NCBI GenBank assembly: GCA_024636555.1
Contig: JAGXGW010000056.1
Location: 1 to 64,000 of the forward strand
Direction: 5' to 3'
DNA length: 64,000 bases
Origin: Paracoccaceae bacterium
Lineage (GTDB): Bacteria; Pseudomonadota; Alphaproteobacteria; Rhodobacterales; Rhodobacteraceae
Part shown: positions 53,796 to 63,137 of the stretch, piece by piece
How positions within the stretch are numbered: the stretch's first letter is position 1
Layout of the letters: each line of letters starts with the position of its first letter
Made by a program: the position numbers and the translations under genes
The notes under the pieces: generated by a model
What the model was told of the DNA's origin: nothing
Database searches by the model: none
Seen by the model: only the letters and a program-made list of their open reading frames with translations

Positions 53796-53830
53796 AACCC
53801 CCGCCCGGCATAACCGGACGGGGGTTTTTT
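53796..53830 (+). terminator. Terminator of ohr
   Basis: AACCCCCG-C-CCGG pairs with CCGG-A-CGGGGGTT around CATAA, followed by TTTTTT. It lies 38 bases before the stop of the facing peroxiredoxin gene and may serve both sides. Confidence 0.92.
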
Positions 53831-53867
53831 ATTGCTTGGCCTGTTTTTCCTGCTTGACTGTCAGCGA

Positions 53868-54356
53868 TCAGATCGCGGCCAGCAGCGCCTCGCCACCCGA
53901 GACGTCACAGGTACCGGGGCTTTCCTCGGGATGGAACACGGTGACCACGCCATCATCGACCAGCATCGCATAACGCTTGGACCGCGCAACCAACCCGGCG
54001 GGCGGTGCGTCGAAATTCATTCCGATGGCTTTGGTGAACTCGCTGGAGGCATCAGACAGCATGGTGATCCCGGCCGCGGTCGCGCCTGTCGCCTCGCCCC
54101 ATGCCTTCATCACGAAGGGATCATTGACGCTGATGCAGATGATCTCGTCCACGCCTTTTGCCGCAAAATCGTCCTTGGTGCGGATGAAGCTTGGCACATG
54201 GGCGGAATGGCATGTCGGGGTAAAGGCACCCGGCACCGCGAAAAGGGCAACCTTGCGGCCTTTCAGCTTGTCGCCAAGCGCAACGGGCTCCGGCCCCTTC
54301 TCTCCCATCTTCACAAGAGTCGCATCGGGCAGCTTGGCCCCTTTGGAAATCGTCAT
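53868..54356 (-). CDS. Peroxiredoxin (Prx5/glutaredoxin-dependent type)
   Basis: The 162-residue protein from ATG 54356 has the peroxidatic Cys49 in PGAFTPTCH and a second Cys near residue 150 (SPGTCDVSGG), the atypical 2-Cys pattern of Prx5. It reduces hydrogen peroxide and alkyl hydroperoxides with thioredoxin or glutaredoxin. It lies next to ohr in convergent orientation and is divergent from a ferredoxin reductase gene, giving a small peroxide-defence group. Confidence 0.92.
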   Translation of the reverse strand: MTISKGAKLPDATLVKMGEKGPEPVALGDKLKGRKVALFAVPGAFTPTCHSAHVPSFIRTKDDFAAKGVDEIICISVNDPFVMKAWGEATGATAAGITMLSDASSEFTKAIGMNFDAPPAGLVARSKRYAMLVDDGVVTVFHPEESPGTCDVSGGEALLAAI

Positions 54357-54446
54357 GTTGTCCCTCACCTTGAGTTTGCGTTTACCTGTGACCACGATAT
54401 AGGGTGCCGCGCAACGTGAAACCAACACTTTCGAAAAGGAATGGGC

Positions 54447-55658
54447 ATGACGCATGTTGTCGTGATCGGAGCAGGGCAGGCCGGATCGTCACTTGTCGCG
54501 AAATTGCGCAATTCCGGCTTCGACGGGCGCATCACCCTGATCGGTGCCGAGGCCGTGCCACCCTATCAGCGTCCGCCCCTCTCCAAAGCCTATCTGCTGG
54601 GTGATATGGTGCTGGAGCGCCTGTTCCTGCGCCCCCAGAGCTTTTATGCCGAGCATGACATCGATCTGCGCCTGAACCAGCATGTCAGCGCGATTGATCC
54701 CGCCGCCCGCACCGTCACTGTGAATGGCGAGGTGCTTTCCTACGACCATCTGGTGCTGACCACAGGCTCCACCCCGCGCCGCCTGCCCGCCAGTATCGGC
54801 GGCGCGCTGGACGGGGTGTTCGTGGTGCGCGATCTGCTCGACGTCGACACCATGGCCCCGCATGTGCAGCAAGGACGCCGCGCGCTGATCGTGGGCGGCG
54901 GCTATATCGGGCTGGAGGCCGCTGCCGTTGCCGCCAAGCGCGGGCTGTCCGTTACGCTGGTCGAGATGGCGGACCGCATCCTGCAACGGGTGGCAGCGCC
55001 GCAAACCTCGGATTACTTCCGTGCGCTGCACCAGTCGCATGGCGTCACCATCCATGAGGGCGTCGGGCTGGACCGTTTGCTGGGCGATCGCCATGTGACA
55101 GGCGCGCGCTTCACCGATGGAACGGAGCTTCCCTTCGATCTGGTGATCGTTGGCGTGGGCATCGCACCGGCCACCGCGCTGGCCGAAGCGGCAGGCATCG
55201 CCATCGAAAACGGCATCCGAACCGACGCGCAGGGCCGCACATCGGACCCCGCGATCTGGGCGGCAGGCGATTGCGCCTCGTTCCCGTGGCGGGGGCAGCG
55301 GATCAGGCTGGAAAGCGTGCCCCATGCCATCGATCAGGCGGAATGCGTGGCCGAAAACATCATGGGCGCGGCCAAGGAATACGCGGCAAAACCGTGGTTC
55401 TGGTCGGACCAGTATGATGTGAAACTGCAGATCGCGGGGCTGAACACCGGCTATGACCGCACGATCGTCAGACCGGGAGAGAAAGCGGGCAGCCAGTCTG
55501 TCTGGTATTTCAGCGGGAACGAGTTGCTCGCGGTCGATGCGATGAACGATCCGCGCGCCTATATGATCGGCAAGCGGTTGATCGAAAGCGGCCAGTCCCC
55601 TGCGGCCGAGGATATCGCCAATCCCGATATTCCGCTCAAATCCTTGCTGCCCGCGTGA
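54447..55658 (+). CDS. Rubredoxin/ferredoxin-NAD(P) reductase family flavoprotein
   Basis: The 403-residue protein has the FAD loop VVVIGAGQAGSSL (about 4-16), PPYQRPPLSKAYL, the NAD loop VGGGYIGLEAAA (about 150) and WAAGDCA (about 272). It fits ferredoxin/rubredoxin reductases that serve oxygenases or P450s; no such partner is adjacent. ATG 54447 is used because AAAAGGA abuts the ATG at 54441. The rsmD start overlaps its stop. Confidence 0.9.
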   Translation: MTHVVVIGAGQAGSSLVAKLRNSGFDGRITLIGAEAVPPYQRPPLSKAYLLGDMVLERLFLRPQSFYAEHDIDLRLNQHVSAIDPAARTVTVNGEVLSYDHLVLTTGSTPRRLPASIGGALDGVFVVRDLLDVDTMAPHVQQGRRALIVGGGYIGLEAAAVAAKRGLSVTLVEMADRILQRVAAPQTSDYFRALHQSHGVTIHEGVGLDRLLGDRHVTGARFTDGTELPFDLVIVGVGIAPATALAEAAGIAIENGIRTDAQGRTSDPAIWAAGDCASFPWRGQRIRLESVPHAIDQAECVAENIMGAAKEYAAKPWFWSDQYDVKLQIAGLNTGYDRTIVRPGEKAGSQSVWYFSGNELLAVDAMNDPRAYMIGKRLIESGQSPAAEDIANPDIPLKSLLPA

Positions 55659-56212
55659 GAATTGTCGCAGGCCGGTTCAGGGGCCGCGCCCTCGCCGCCT
55701 TGGGCAAGGGCGATCCCGCCGCACATCTGCGCCCCACCAGTGACCGCACGCGCGAGAGCCTGTTCAACATGCTGGCGGGCGGTCGCTTCGGCGATCCGAT
55801 GACAGGGGCACGGGTGCTCGACCTGTTCGCGGGTACCGGCGCGCTGGGGCTGGAGGCGCTGTCACGCGGGGCCGCCCATGTCACATTCGTCGATGACGGG
55901 ACGAGGGCGCTGGGCCTGATCCGGCAGAACATCGCCCTATGCGACGCCGGAGCCGAGACGCGGATCATCAAGCGCGACGCCCGCAAACTGCCGCCCAATG
56001 ACGGTGAGGGCTTTGATCTGGTCTTTCTCGATCCACCCTATGGCAAAGGTCTGGGCGAAGTGGCGCTGGCCCACGCGCTGACACAGGGCTGGATTGCGGC
56101 CGGTGCGCTGATCGTCTGGGAGGAAAGCGCCGCCATCACCCCGCCGGAGGGCCTCAGCCCACTGGACAGCCGCCGTTACGGCGACACGGTCATCAGCCTG
56201 CTGCGGGCCTGA
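55655..56212 (+). CDS. rsmD: 16S rRNA (guanine966-N2)-methyltransferase
   Basis: The 185-residue protein begins at GTG 55655, overlapping the reductase stop (GTGA). Motif RIVAGRFRGRAL at the start, the SAM-binding LDLFAGTGALGLEALSRG (about 55-72) and catalytic FLDPPYG identify RsmD. It methylates G966 of 16S rRNA. Pairing with a ferredoxin reductase seems to be local, not functional. Confidence 0.93.
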   Translation: MRIVAGRFRGRALAALGKGDPAAHLRPTSDRTRESLFNMLAGGRFGDPMTGARVLDLFAGTGALGLEALSRGAAHVTFVDDGTRALGLIRQNIALCDAGAETRIIKRDARKLPPNDGEGFDLVFLDPPYGKGLGEVALAHALTQGWIAAGALIVWEESAAITPPEGLSPLDSRRYGDTVISLLRA

Positions 56213-56314
56213 TCCGCGTAAGGTGGCAAAAGACGACGCATCCCCGCGTCGGAAATGGCAAAGCGCTTGCGCGCCTGCGGGTGCAGCCTGTACGGACACC
56301 AGTCCGGAATACCC

Positions 56315-57616
56315 ATGGCCACCCGTTACATCCCCCTGTGGACCCGTTTTGCGCCCGCGCCGGGGGTGCGGGGCTTTGCCACCCTTCAGGGGTTCGAGGC
56401 TATTACCCGTGGCATCCTCATCTCTGTCTTTCCGCTGGAAATGTACCGCGCGCTCGGGGATGCCCAAAGCGTCTCGCTGGTCTATTTCATGATCGGGGTG
56501 ATCTCGTTGCTGGCTGGCCTGATGGTGCCATGGCTCAACCGTTTCGTGCCACGCCGCTGGATGTATACCACGGGGGCCGCGCTCTATCTGATCGGCTCCG
56601 GATTGGCCATTTTCGGCGGCACCGAGATGATCATGTTCGCGCTGCTGTGCAATACGCTGGCCACGGTGATCACCTTTGTCTGCTTCAATGCCTATGTGCT
56701 TGATTACATCACCCGCGCCGATCTGGGGCAGGCGGAATCGATGCGGATGTTCTATTCCGCTCTGGGCTGGACGGTGGGGCCGGTGCTCGGCGTGACCTTG
56801 ATGGCGCTCTGGCGGCCTGCGCCGTTCCTTGTGGCGGCGCTGGCATCGCTGTGCATGCTGGCCGTCTTCTGGGCGATGCGGCTGGGCAACGGCAAGCTGA
56901 TCAGCCGCGCACGTGCGCCCGCCCCCAATCCGCTGGCCTTTCTGGTGCGATTCTTTGCACAGCCACGGCTCATCGCGGGCTGGCTGTTCGCCGTGATCCG
57001 GTCCTGCGGCTGGTGGGTCTATGTGGTCTATCTGCCAATCTTCGCGGTCAAATCAGGGCTGGGCGAGGCGACAGGCGGGATCGTTTTGTCCATCACCAAC
57101 GGTACGTTGTTTCTGACACCCCTGATGTTGCGGGTCGTGCAGGCCAGTTCCATCCGCACCGCCGTGCGGTCGGGCTTCTTCTTCTCAGGCGCGTTGTTCA
57201 TTCTGGCCGGCATGGGCCAGTGGCTACCTTGGGGGGCGGTCGCGGCGCTGATGGCGGCCTCTTTCTGCCTGATCCTGCTGGATGTCTGCGGCGGCCTGCC
57301 GTTTCTGATGGCCGTCAAACCCTCCGAACGCACGGAAATGTCGGCGGTCTATTCCAGTTTTCGCGACGTGTCGGGCATTCTGACACCCGGCGTGGCGTGG
57401 CTGGTGCTGCTCGTCGCGCCTTTATCGGGTGTCTTCATCGCCTGCGGTGCTGGCCTGTGGCTGGCCTGTGGCATAGCCAGCAGGCTTCATCCACGGCTGG
57501 GGCGCGCCCGCATCCAGCTGCCTGTGCCTGAAACTGCCGCTGCCCTGGATTCGTCTTGCCTGGAATATCCCCGCACGGCACGTGTTACCGCCGCAGCGCA
57601 AGGCCCTCAGCCATAG
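56315..57616 (+). CDS. MFS transporter
   Basis: The 433-residue protein has about 12 membrane helices and starts at ATG 56315 (MATRYIPLWTRFAP); an ATG 60 bases upstream in frame is possible. No MFS subfamily motif is clear enough to name a substrate. The last about 35 residues are soluble and poorly conserved in character. Its end overlaps the end of map by 10 bases on the opposite strand. Confidence 0.82.
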   Translation: MATRYIPLWTRFAPAPGVRGFATLQGFEAITRGILISVFPLEMYRALGDAQSVSLVYFMIGVISLLAGLMVPWLNRFVPRRWMYTTGAALYLIGSGLAIFGGTEMIMFALLCNTLATVITFVCFNAYVLDYITRADLGQAESMRMFYSALGWTVGPVLGVTLMALWRPAPFLVAALASLCMLAVFWAMRLGNGKLISRARAPAPNPLAFLVRFFAQPRLIAGWLFAVIRSCGWWVYVVYLPIFAVKSGLGEATGGIVLSITNGTLFLTPLMLRVVQASSIRTAVRSGFFFSGALFILAGMGQWLPWGAVAALMAASFCLILLDVCGGLPFLMAVKPSERTEMSAVYSSFRDVSGILTPGVAWLVLLVAPLSGVFIACGAGLWLACGIASRLHPRLGRARIQLPVPETAAALDSSCLEYPRTARVTAAAQGPQP

Positions 57617-58419
57617 GTCGGGTGGAACCGTCCTGCCGGAGACAGCGTGAAGATCTCGCATCCTGTCGCAGTCACGCCGACCGAATGTTCGAACTGCGCG
57701 CTCAGCGATTTGTCGCGGGTCACCGCTGTCCAGTCATCGGCCAGCACTTTGGTCTCGGGGCGGCCCAGATTGACCATCGGCTCGATGGTGAAGAACATCC
57801 CCTCCTCCAGCACCGGTCCGGTGCCGGGACGTCCGTAATGCAGCACATTGGGTGGCGCGTGAAACACCCGCCCCAGACCATGGCCGCAGAAATCGCGCAC
57901 CACGCTCATCCGGTGACCCTCCACGAAGGTCTGGATCGCATGCCCGATATCGCCGAATGTGTTGCCCGGCTTGACCGCTTCGATGCCCAGCATCAGCGCG
58001 TCATGGGTGATATCGACCAGCCGCGCGGCTTTGCGCGGCAAGGCACCTGCGGCATACATCCGGCTTGTATCGCCGAACCAGCCATCCACGATCACCGTGA
58101 CGTCGATGTTCAGGATGTCACCGTCCTTGAGCTTCTTATCGCCCGGAATTCCGTGGCAAACCACATGGTTCAGGCTGATGCAGCTTGCATGCTGATAGCC
58201 TTTGTAGCCGATGGTCGCGGATTTGGCTCCGGCTTGATGCACCTTCTCTTCGATGATCCTGTCAAGCTCGCCAGTGGTCACACCGGGTTGCACATGCGGC
58301 GCAATGGCGTCCAGAATGCCCGCCGCCACCTGTCCGGCGCGGAGCATTCCGGCAAAATCACCGGCTTCGTGAATACGGATTCCTTCCCGCGTCAAGCGGC
58401 CGCGATGCTGATCGTTCAA
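57607..58419 (-). CDS. map: Methionine aminopeptidase
   Basis: The 270-residue type I enzyme has all five metal ligands in place: ILNIDVTVIVDGWFGDTSRM (two Asp), CGHGLGRVFH (His), FFTIEPMV (Glu) and QFEHSVGV (Glu). It removes the initiator methionine from new proteins. The ATG at 58419 (MNDQHRGRLT) is the natural start. It is a single gene divergent from the CinA-like gene. Confidence 0.95.
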   Translation of the reverse strand: MNDQHRGRLTREGIRIHEAGDFAGMLRAGQVAAGILDAIAPHVQPGVTTGELDRIIEEKVHQAGAKSATIGYKGYQHASCISLNHVVCHGIPGDKKLKDGDILNIDVTVIVDGWFGDTSRMYAAGALPRKAARLVDITHDALMLGIEAVKPGNTFGDIGHAIQTFVEGHRMSVVRDFCGHGLGRVFHAPPNVLHYGRPGTGPVLEEGMFFTIEPMVNLGRPETKVLADDWTAVTRDKSLSAQFEHSVGVTATGCEIFTLSPAGRFHPTYG

Positions 58420-58660
58420 ACCAAAACCCCGTCAATAAAACGATTTCCCTTCTATTTAGGCATATTTGGCGCCAGTTGCCAGAGCCGCCGCAAAAGCACA
58501 TGACGGCTTGCAAACCTGCGGCCTGCTTCGGGAAGCGAGGCGGCGCGCCGCAATCACGGAAACGGCAAGGCCGTTTGTCGCCATGAAGAACCGGGGGGCT
58601 TGGAAAGCGCCTTCGCTTGCGCCTATACCGTTGGGATCACAACATCCCAAGGACCGCGCC

Positions 58661-59407
58661 ATGACCGACACTTTGACGGATCACACAGCCAACCCCACCG
58701 CCGCCATGATTGTGATCGGAGACGAGATCCTCTCCGGGCGCACGCGTGACAGCAATATGCACTATCTCGCAGGCGAGTTGACCAAAGCCGGCATCGACCT
58801 GCGCGAGGTCCGGATGATCCGCGATGACGCAAGCGCCATCGTCGCCGCCGTCCGCGCCCTGTCCCTGACCAATACGCATGTCTTCACCTCCGGCGGGATC
58901 GGTCCGACGCATGACGACATCACCGCCGATTGCATCGCCGAGGCTTTTGGCGTGCCCATCGACATCCGGCAGGACGCCCGCGAGTTGCTGGCCGCCCATT
59001 ACGCCCGCAGCGGCACCGAGCTGAACGCAGCCCGCCTGCGCATGGCCCGCATCCCCGACGGGGCGCAACTGATCGAGAATCCGGTATCGGCCGCGCCGGG
59101 CTTCATTCTGGAGAATGTGCATGTCATGGCGGGCGTTCCGACTGTGTTTCAGGCCATGGTCGCCTCGGTGCTGCCAAGGATGACCGGAGGCAAGCCGCTC
59201 ATGTCCCAGACCCTGCGTATCCAACGCGGAGAAGGCGATATCGCAGGCCCGTTGGGCGAACTGGCCGCGCGCTATCCCGATCTGTCCATCGGCTCTTATC
59301 CCTATCAGGTGAACGGCGTTTACGGGGCAAATATCGTGATCCGCGGGGCGGAGGGTGCCCGCGTCGATGCCGCCATGGCAGAACTTGGCACGTTCTTTCC
59401 CGAATGA
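58661..59407 (+). CDS. Molybdopterin-binding domain protein (CinA N-terminal type)
   Basis: The 248-residue protein matches only the N-terminal MoCF-like half of CinA: IGDEILSGRTRDSN, TSGGIGPTHDD, and AGVPTVFQAMV. The C-terminal nicotinamide-nucleotide amidase domain of full CinA (about 400 residues) is missing and no fragment follows, so it is a stand-alone form known in many alphaproteobacteria. Start at ATG 58661 after AAGGA. The GNAT gene overlaps its stop (ATGA). Confidence 0.9.
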   Translation: MTDTLTDHTANPTAAMIVIGDEILSGRTRDSNMHYLAGELTKAGIDLREVRMIRDDASAIVAAVRALSLTNTHVFTSGGIGPTHDDITADCIAEAFGVPIDIRQDARELLAAHYARSGTELNAARLRMARIPDGAQLIENPVSAAPGFILENVHVMAGVPTVFQAMVASVLPRMTGGKPLMSQTLRIQRGEGDIAGPLGELAARYPDLSIGSYPYQVNGVYGANIVIRGAEGARVDAAMAELGTFFPE

Positions 59408-60135
59408 AGCCGGATGTCGCACAGCTTTACGATGTGATCGACGGCACATGGCCAGCGGCACAGACGCGCCGCCTTGGCCCCTTTCTGCTTCGTCAGGGCG
59501 ATGGCGGCGGCCAGCGGGTCTCGGCGGCCACAGCCCTTGCTCCGGTGAACCCGCCGCAGATCGAGGCCGCAGAGGCGGCGATGCTGGAGATGGGTCAGCC
59601 GCGCCTGTTCCAGATCAGGCAGGGCGACGCGGCGCTGGATGCAATGCTGCAACAGCGCGGTTACGGGATCAAAGACCCCGTCAACCTCTATGTCGCCCCT
59701 TTGGACATGCTGCTCACGCAACGTCCGCCACCAGTAATGACCTTCTGCATCTGGGAACCGCTGGCCATCCAGATCGACATCTGGGCCAAAGCCGGGATCG
59801 GACCGGCGCGCATCGCCGTGATGCGCCGCGCCAAGGGGCCGAAAACGGCCATTCTGGGACGGATCAACGACCATCCCGGCGGCACGGCCTTCGTGGCGAT
59901 CCATGAGCACATCGCGATGGTCCATGCGGTGGAGGTGCTGGCGGATCAACGCAAGCAGGGCATGGCGGGTTGGTTCATGCGGACGGCTGCCCACTGGGCA
60001 CAGCAGCATGGCGCCACGCATCTGTCGGTTGTCTGCACGCAGGCCAATGCGGGCGCGAATGCGCTCTATGCTTCCCTCGGGATGGCGCTTGTGGGACAGT
60101 ACCACTACCGCAAACATCCAGACGACATGAAATGA
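59404..60135 (+). CDS. GNAT-family N-acetyltransferase
   Basis: The 243-residue protein starts at an ATG overlapping the CinA-like stop. The C-terminal half carries the acetyl-CoA fold: a VEVLADQRKQGMAGWFM motif A (Q/R-x-x-G) and ANALYASLGM motif B. The N-terminal half is a less conserved GNAT-like repeat. Substrate unknown. It is followed by an AhpD-like gene after seven bases. Confidence 0.88.
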   Translation: MKPDVAQLYDVIDGTWPAAQTRRLGPFLLRQGDGGGQRVSAATALAPVNPPQIEAAEAAMLEMGQPRLFQIRQGDAALDAMLQQRGYGIKDPVNLYVAPLDMLLTQRPPPVMTFCIWEPLAIQIDIWAKAGIGPARIAVMRRAKGPKTAILGRINDHPGGTAFVAIHEHIAMVHAVEVLADQRKQGMAGWFMRTAAHWAQQHGATHLSVVCTQANAGANALYASLGMALVGQYHYRKHPDDMK

Positions 60136-60142
60136 GCCGCAT

Positions 60143-60715
60143 ATGAGCAACCAAGACCTGCCCACCGCCCTGAACCTGCCTGCCGTCGATCCGCTGCCGA
60201 CAGCCACGCAGAAATATTTCGATATCTGTCAGGAAAAGCTGGGGATGGTGCCCAATGTGCTGCGCGCCCATGCTTTCGATATCGACAAGCTCAACACTTT
60301 CTCTGCGCTTTATAACGATCTGATGCTGGCCGAAAGCGGCCTCAGCAAGCTGGAGCGCGAGATGATCGCGGTCACTGTGTCGTCGATCAACCGCTGCTTT
60401 TATTGTCTTACCGCGCATGGCGCGGCGGTGCGGCAACTCTCCGGTGATCCCAAACTGGGCGAGATGCTGGTGATGAACTACCGCGTCGCCCCGCTGGATG
60501 CGCGCCAGCGCGCGATGCTGGATTTCGCGGCACTGGTCACAACCGCCTCGGCCACGATCGGGGAAGAGCATCGGCAGGCCCTGCGCGATGTCGACTTCAG
60601 CGATCGCGACATCTGGGATATCGCCAATGTCGCGGCCTTCTACAACATGACCAACCGCGTCGCCTCGGCTACTGATATGCGACCGAACGAGGACTATCAT
60701 GCACAGGCAAGGTAA
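60143..60715 (+). CDS. Peroxidase-related AhpD-like protein
   Basis: The 190-residue protein has the carboxymuconolactone decarboxylase/AhpD motif E-x-..-C-x2-C-x3-H in EREMIAV...CFYCLTAH, with both cysteines and the histidine present. Such proteins are alkylhydroperoxidase-like. It begins seven bases after the GNAT stop, so the cinA-like, GNAT and AhpD-like genes probably share a transcript. Confidence 0.9.
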   Translation: MSNQDLPTALNLPAVDPLPTATQKYFDICQEKLGMVPNVLRAHAFDIDKLNTFSALYNDLMLAESGLSKLEREMIAVTVSSINRCFYCLTAHGAAVRQLSGDPKLGEMLVMNYRVAPLDARQRAMLDFAALVTTASATIGEEHRQALRDVDFSDRDIWDIANVAAFYNMTNRVASATDMRPNEDYHAQAR

Positions 60716-60730
60716 CGCACCGGATTGCGG

Positions 60731-61747
60731 ATGATCCGGCGTGCGGCATCACCTTTCCAGCCCGCGCTGATTTGCACGGCATTGCTCGCGTTCCTGCTGG
60801 CAGGCCCGGTCCGCGCGCTTGATCTGACCTTGCCATTCAGCAGCCAGATCACGGCGCAGGTGATCACCGCACCGGACAGCCACGCGCTGGCTACCGGCCC
60901 CTTCACGGCTGGCGGCGTGCCCTTGCAGGTTCTGGAGGGGCGCGTTGAACGGCAGGTCCACCGGATGCCAGGCCAGTCGCTCACAACCCTGCAATTGCTG
61001 TCGCCCTTGCGCGAACAGCTTGAAGCGGCGGGCTACGAGATACTGTTCGAATGCTATGCTGCGGCCTGTGGCGGTTTTGATTTCCGCTTCGGAATCGAAG
61101 TGCTGCCCGCACCGGATATGTATGTTGACCTCAACGATTTCCGCTATCTGGCCGCGCGCAATGGTGCGCAAGATTACCTCGGCCTGCTGATCAGCGCCTC
61201 TTCCAATGCAGGCTTCATTCAGGTGATCCGTGTCATATCCGATCCTGAGGCGGCATCCTTGCGGATCAATGCGCCAGATGGCACGCCCAGTGCCACCGAC
61301 AACGGAACCCCCGCGCCCGCGATCCCCCCGGAATCCGTTCCCGAAACGCCACTGCCCCCCACAGGGCCGGTCACACTGGCCGACAGCCTGATGCAGCGCG
61401 GGCATGTCATCCTGTCGGACCTGACTTTCGACACAGGCGCGGCGCAACTGGCGCCGCGGCGCTTTGCAACACTGGAGAAGCTGGCCGATTTCCTGCTGTC
61501 AGACCCGTCCCTCCGGATCGCGCTGGTGGGTCATACCGATGCTGTGGGCGCGCTGCCCGTCAATATCAACCTGTCGCGCCAACGCGCGCGATCCGTTCTC
61601 GACCGTCTTGTTGCGGATTACGGGGTTCCGGCCTCGCAACTTGAAGCCGAGGGCATGGGCTACCTCTCCCCCATCGCACCCAATACCAATTCCGCAGGAC
61701 GCGAGGTCAACCGCCGGGTCGAGGCTGTGCTGCTCAATACGGAATAA
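60731..61747 (+). CDS. OmpA-family outer-membrane/periplasmic protein
   Basis: The 338-residue product starts at ATG 60731 with a signal peptide (MIRRAASPFQ... cleaved near residue 29). The N-terminal 160 residues form a beta-rich domain with a few Cys. A Pro/Thr-rich linker (about 170-215) follows, then the OmpA peptidoglycan-binding domain: LTFDTGAAQL, VGHTDAVG, LSRQRA and an NRRVEAV end. It should anchor peptidoglycan to the envelope; the N-terminal domain is not one I recognise. Confidence 0.88.
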   Translation: MIRRAASPFQPALICTALLAFLLAGPVRALDLTLPFSSQITAQVITAPDSHALATGPFTAGGVPLQVLEGRVERQVHRMPGQSLTTLQLLSPLREQLEAAGYEILFECYAAACGGFDFRFGIEVLPAPDMYVDLNDFRYLAARNGAQDYLGLLISASSNAGFIQVIRVISDPEAASLRINAPDGTPSATDNGTPAPAIPPESVPETPLPPTGPVTLADSLMQRGHVILSDLTFDTGAAQLAPRRFATLEKLADFLLSDPSLRIALVGHTDAVGALPVNINLSRQRARSVLDRLVADYGVPASQLEAEGMGYLSPIAPNTNSAGREVNRRVEAVLLNTE

Positions 61748-61760
61748 CCGCCTCATCCGG

Positions 61761-61805
61761 CTTCGTCTTGCCCGAAATATCCCGGGGTGTGGGGCAGCGC
61801 CCCAC
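61761..61805 (+). repeat. Post-stop palindromic repeat element, copy 3
   Basis: CTTCGTCTTGCC (61761-61772), CGAAATATCCCGGGG, then a GTGGGGC-AGC-GCCCCAC hairpin. It starts 13 bases after the OmpA-family stop in the sense direction, like copies 1 and 2, and may act as its terminator. Confidence 0.65.
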
Positions 61806-61819
61806 AAGGCCCTCACCGC

Positions 61820-63088
61820 TCATTCGCGGATCAGGATCGCGCGGAGATCGTTGACATTGGTGCCCGTCGGGCCGGTGACGAACAGCGCGTTGATCGCATC
61901 GAAGGCCGTCCATGCATCATGCCCGGCCAGCAAGGCCGCAGGATCCAGCCCCGCCGCCCGCATCCGCGTGGCTGTTCCGCCATCGGCAAAAGCACCTGCA
62001 TTCTCCTCGGACCCGTCGATGCCGTCCGTATCGGCGGCGAGCGCCGCAATGCCCGCTTGGCCCTCGATATCCAGTGCAAGTGACAGCAGGAACGCGGTGT
62101 TGCGCCCGCCGCGCCCGCTTGTGTCCCGGATCGTCACAGTCGTCTCGCCACCCGACAGCATCACCACGGGGGCTTTGAACGGTCGTCCGCGCCGCGCAAC
62201 CTCCCGCGCCATGGCCGCATGCATCTTGGCAATCTCCCGCGCCTCGCCCTCGATGGCATCGGACAGGATCACCGCCGTAACACCCGCCGCCTCCGCTACC
62301 TCTGCTGCAGCCTCCAGCGAGCGTGCGGCCGAGGCGATGACATGCACCTCATGCCGGTCGAACCGTCCATCATCGGGGCGCGGCGCATCCTCGGCGCTCT
62401 CGTCGAGAAACCGCGCAATACGCTCGGGCAAGGCAATCCCATGATCACGGATCGCAGCCCGCGCCTCTGCCCGCCCCACCGCATCCGGCACCGTCGGGCC
62501 CGAGGCCACCTGCGCCGGATCATCCCCCGGCACATCCGACACGATCAGGCTGACCATCCGCGCGGGCAATGCCGCCGCGGCCAGCCGCCCGCCCTTGATC
62601 CGGCTGATCTGCTTGCGGATCGCGTTCATCGCGCCAATCGGCGCGCCCGAGGATAACAGCGCCTCGTTCAGCGCCACCTCGTCAGCGAGCGTCAAACCCT
62701 CTGCCGGGGCCGCCAGCAAGGCCGATCCGCCCCCGCAGATCAGGGCAACGACCAGATCATCCGGCCCCAACCCGGCCACAGCCGCAAACAATGCCTCGGA
62801 CGCAGCCAACCCCGCCTCGTCCGGCACCGGATGCGCGGCTTCCAGCACGCGCACATCCCGCGTGGCACAGGCATAACCGTAGCGGGTGACGACCACACCC
62901 TCTACCGGAGCCTCCCACAGATCCTCGAACGCTGCTGCCAGTTGTGCCGCACCCTTGCCCGCCCCGATCACGACGGTCCGCCCCTTGGGGCGTTCCGGCA
63001 GATACGCGGCAAGCGCCTTGTGCGGGTCAGCCGCATCGACGGCGGCTTTGAACAATGACGCCAGAAAGGCGCGGTCCTGCGGGGTCAT
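61820..63088 (-). CDS. Type-2 glycerate kinase (DUF4147/TtuD family)
   Basis: The 422-residue protein from ATG 63088 has the GckA/TtuD signature: VVIGAGKGAAQLA (about 52-64), ICGGGSALLAAP, DVPGDDPAQVASGPTVPD and the C-terminal FVTGPTGTNVNDLRA. These enzymes phosphorylate D-glycerate to 2-phosphoglycerate, usually in glyoxylate, serine-cycle or tartrate metabolism. It starts 49 bases downstream of the TauC-like permease stop on the same strand. Confidence 0.9.
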   Translation of the reverse strand: MTPQDRAFLASLFKAAVDAADPHKALAAYLPERPKGRTVVIGAGKGAAQLAAAFEDLWEAPVEGVVVTRYGYACATRDVRVLEAAHPVPDEAGLAASEALFAAVAGLGPDDLVVALICGGGSALLAAPAEGLTLADEVALNEALLSSGAPIGAMNAIRKQISRIKGGRLAAAALPARMVSLIVSDVPGDDPAQVASGPTVPDAVGRAEARAAIRDHGIALPERIARFLDESAEDAPRPDDGRFDRHEVHVIASAARSLEAAAEVAEAAGVTAVILSDAIEGEAREIAKMHAAMAREVARRGRPFKAPVVMLSGGETTVTIRDTSGRGGRNTAFLLSLALDIEGQAGIAALAADTDGIDGSEENAGAFADGGTATRMRAAGLDPAALLAGHDAWTAFDAINALFVTGPTGTNVNDLRAILIRE

Positions 63089-63137
63089 GGGCTTGCCTTC
63101 ATCAGACGCTCGGACGTGCCCTTTCAAGGGCACGGGT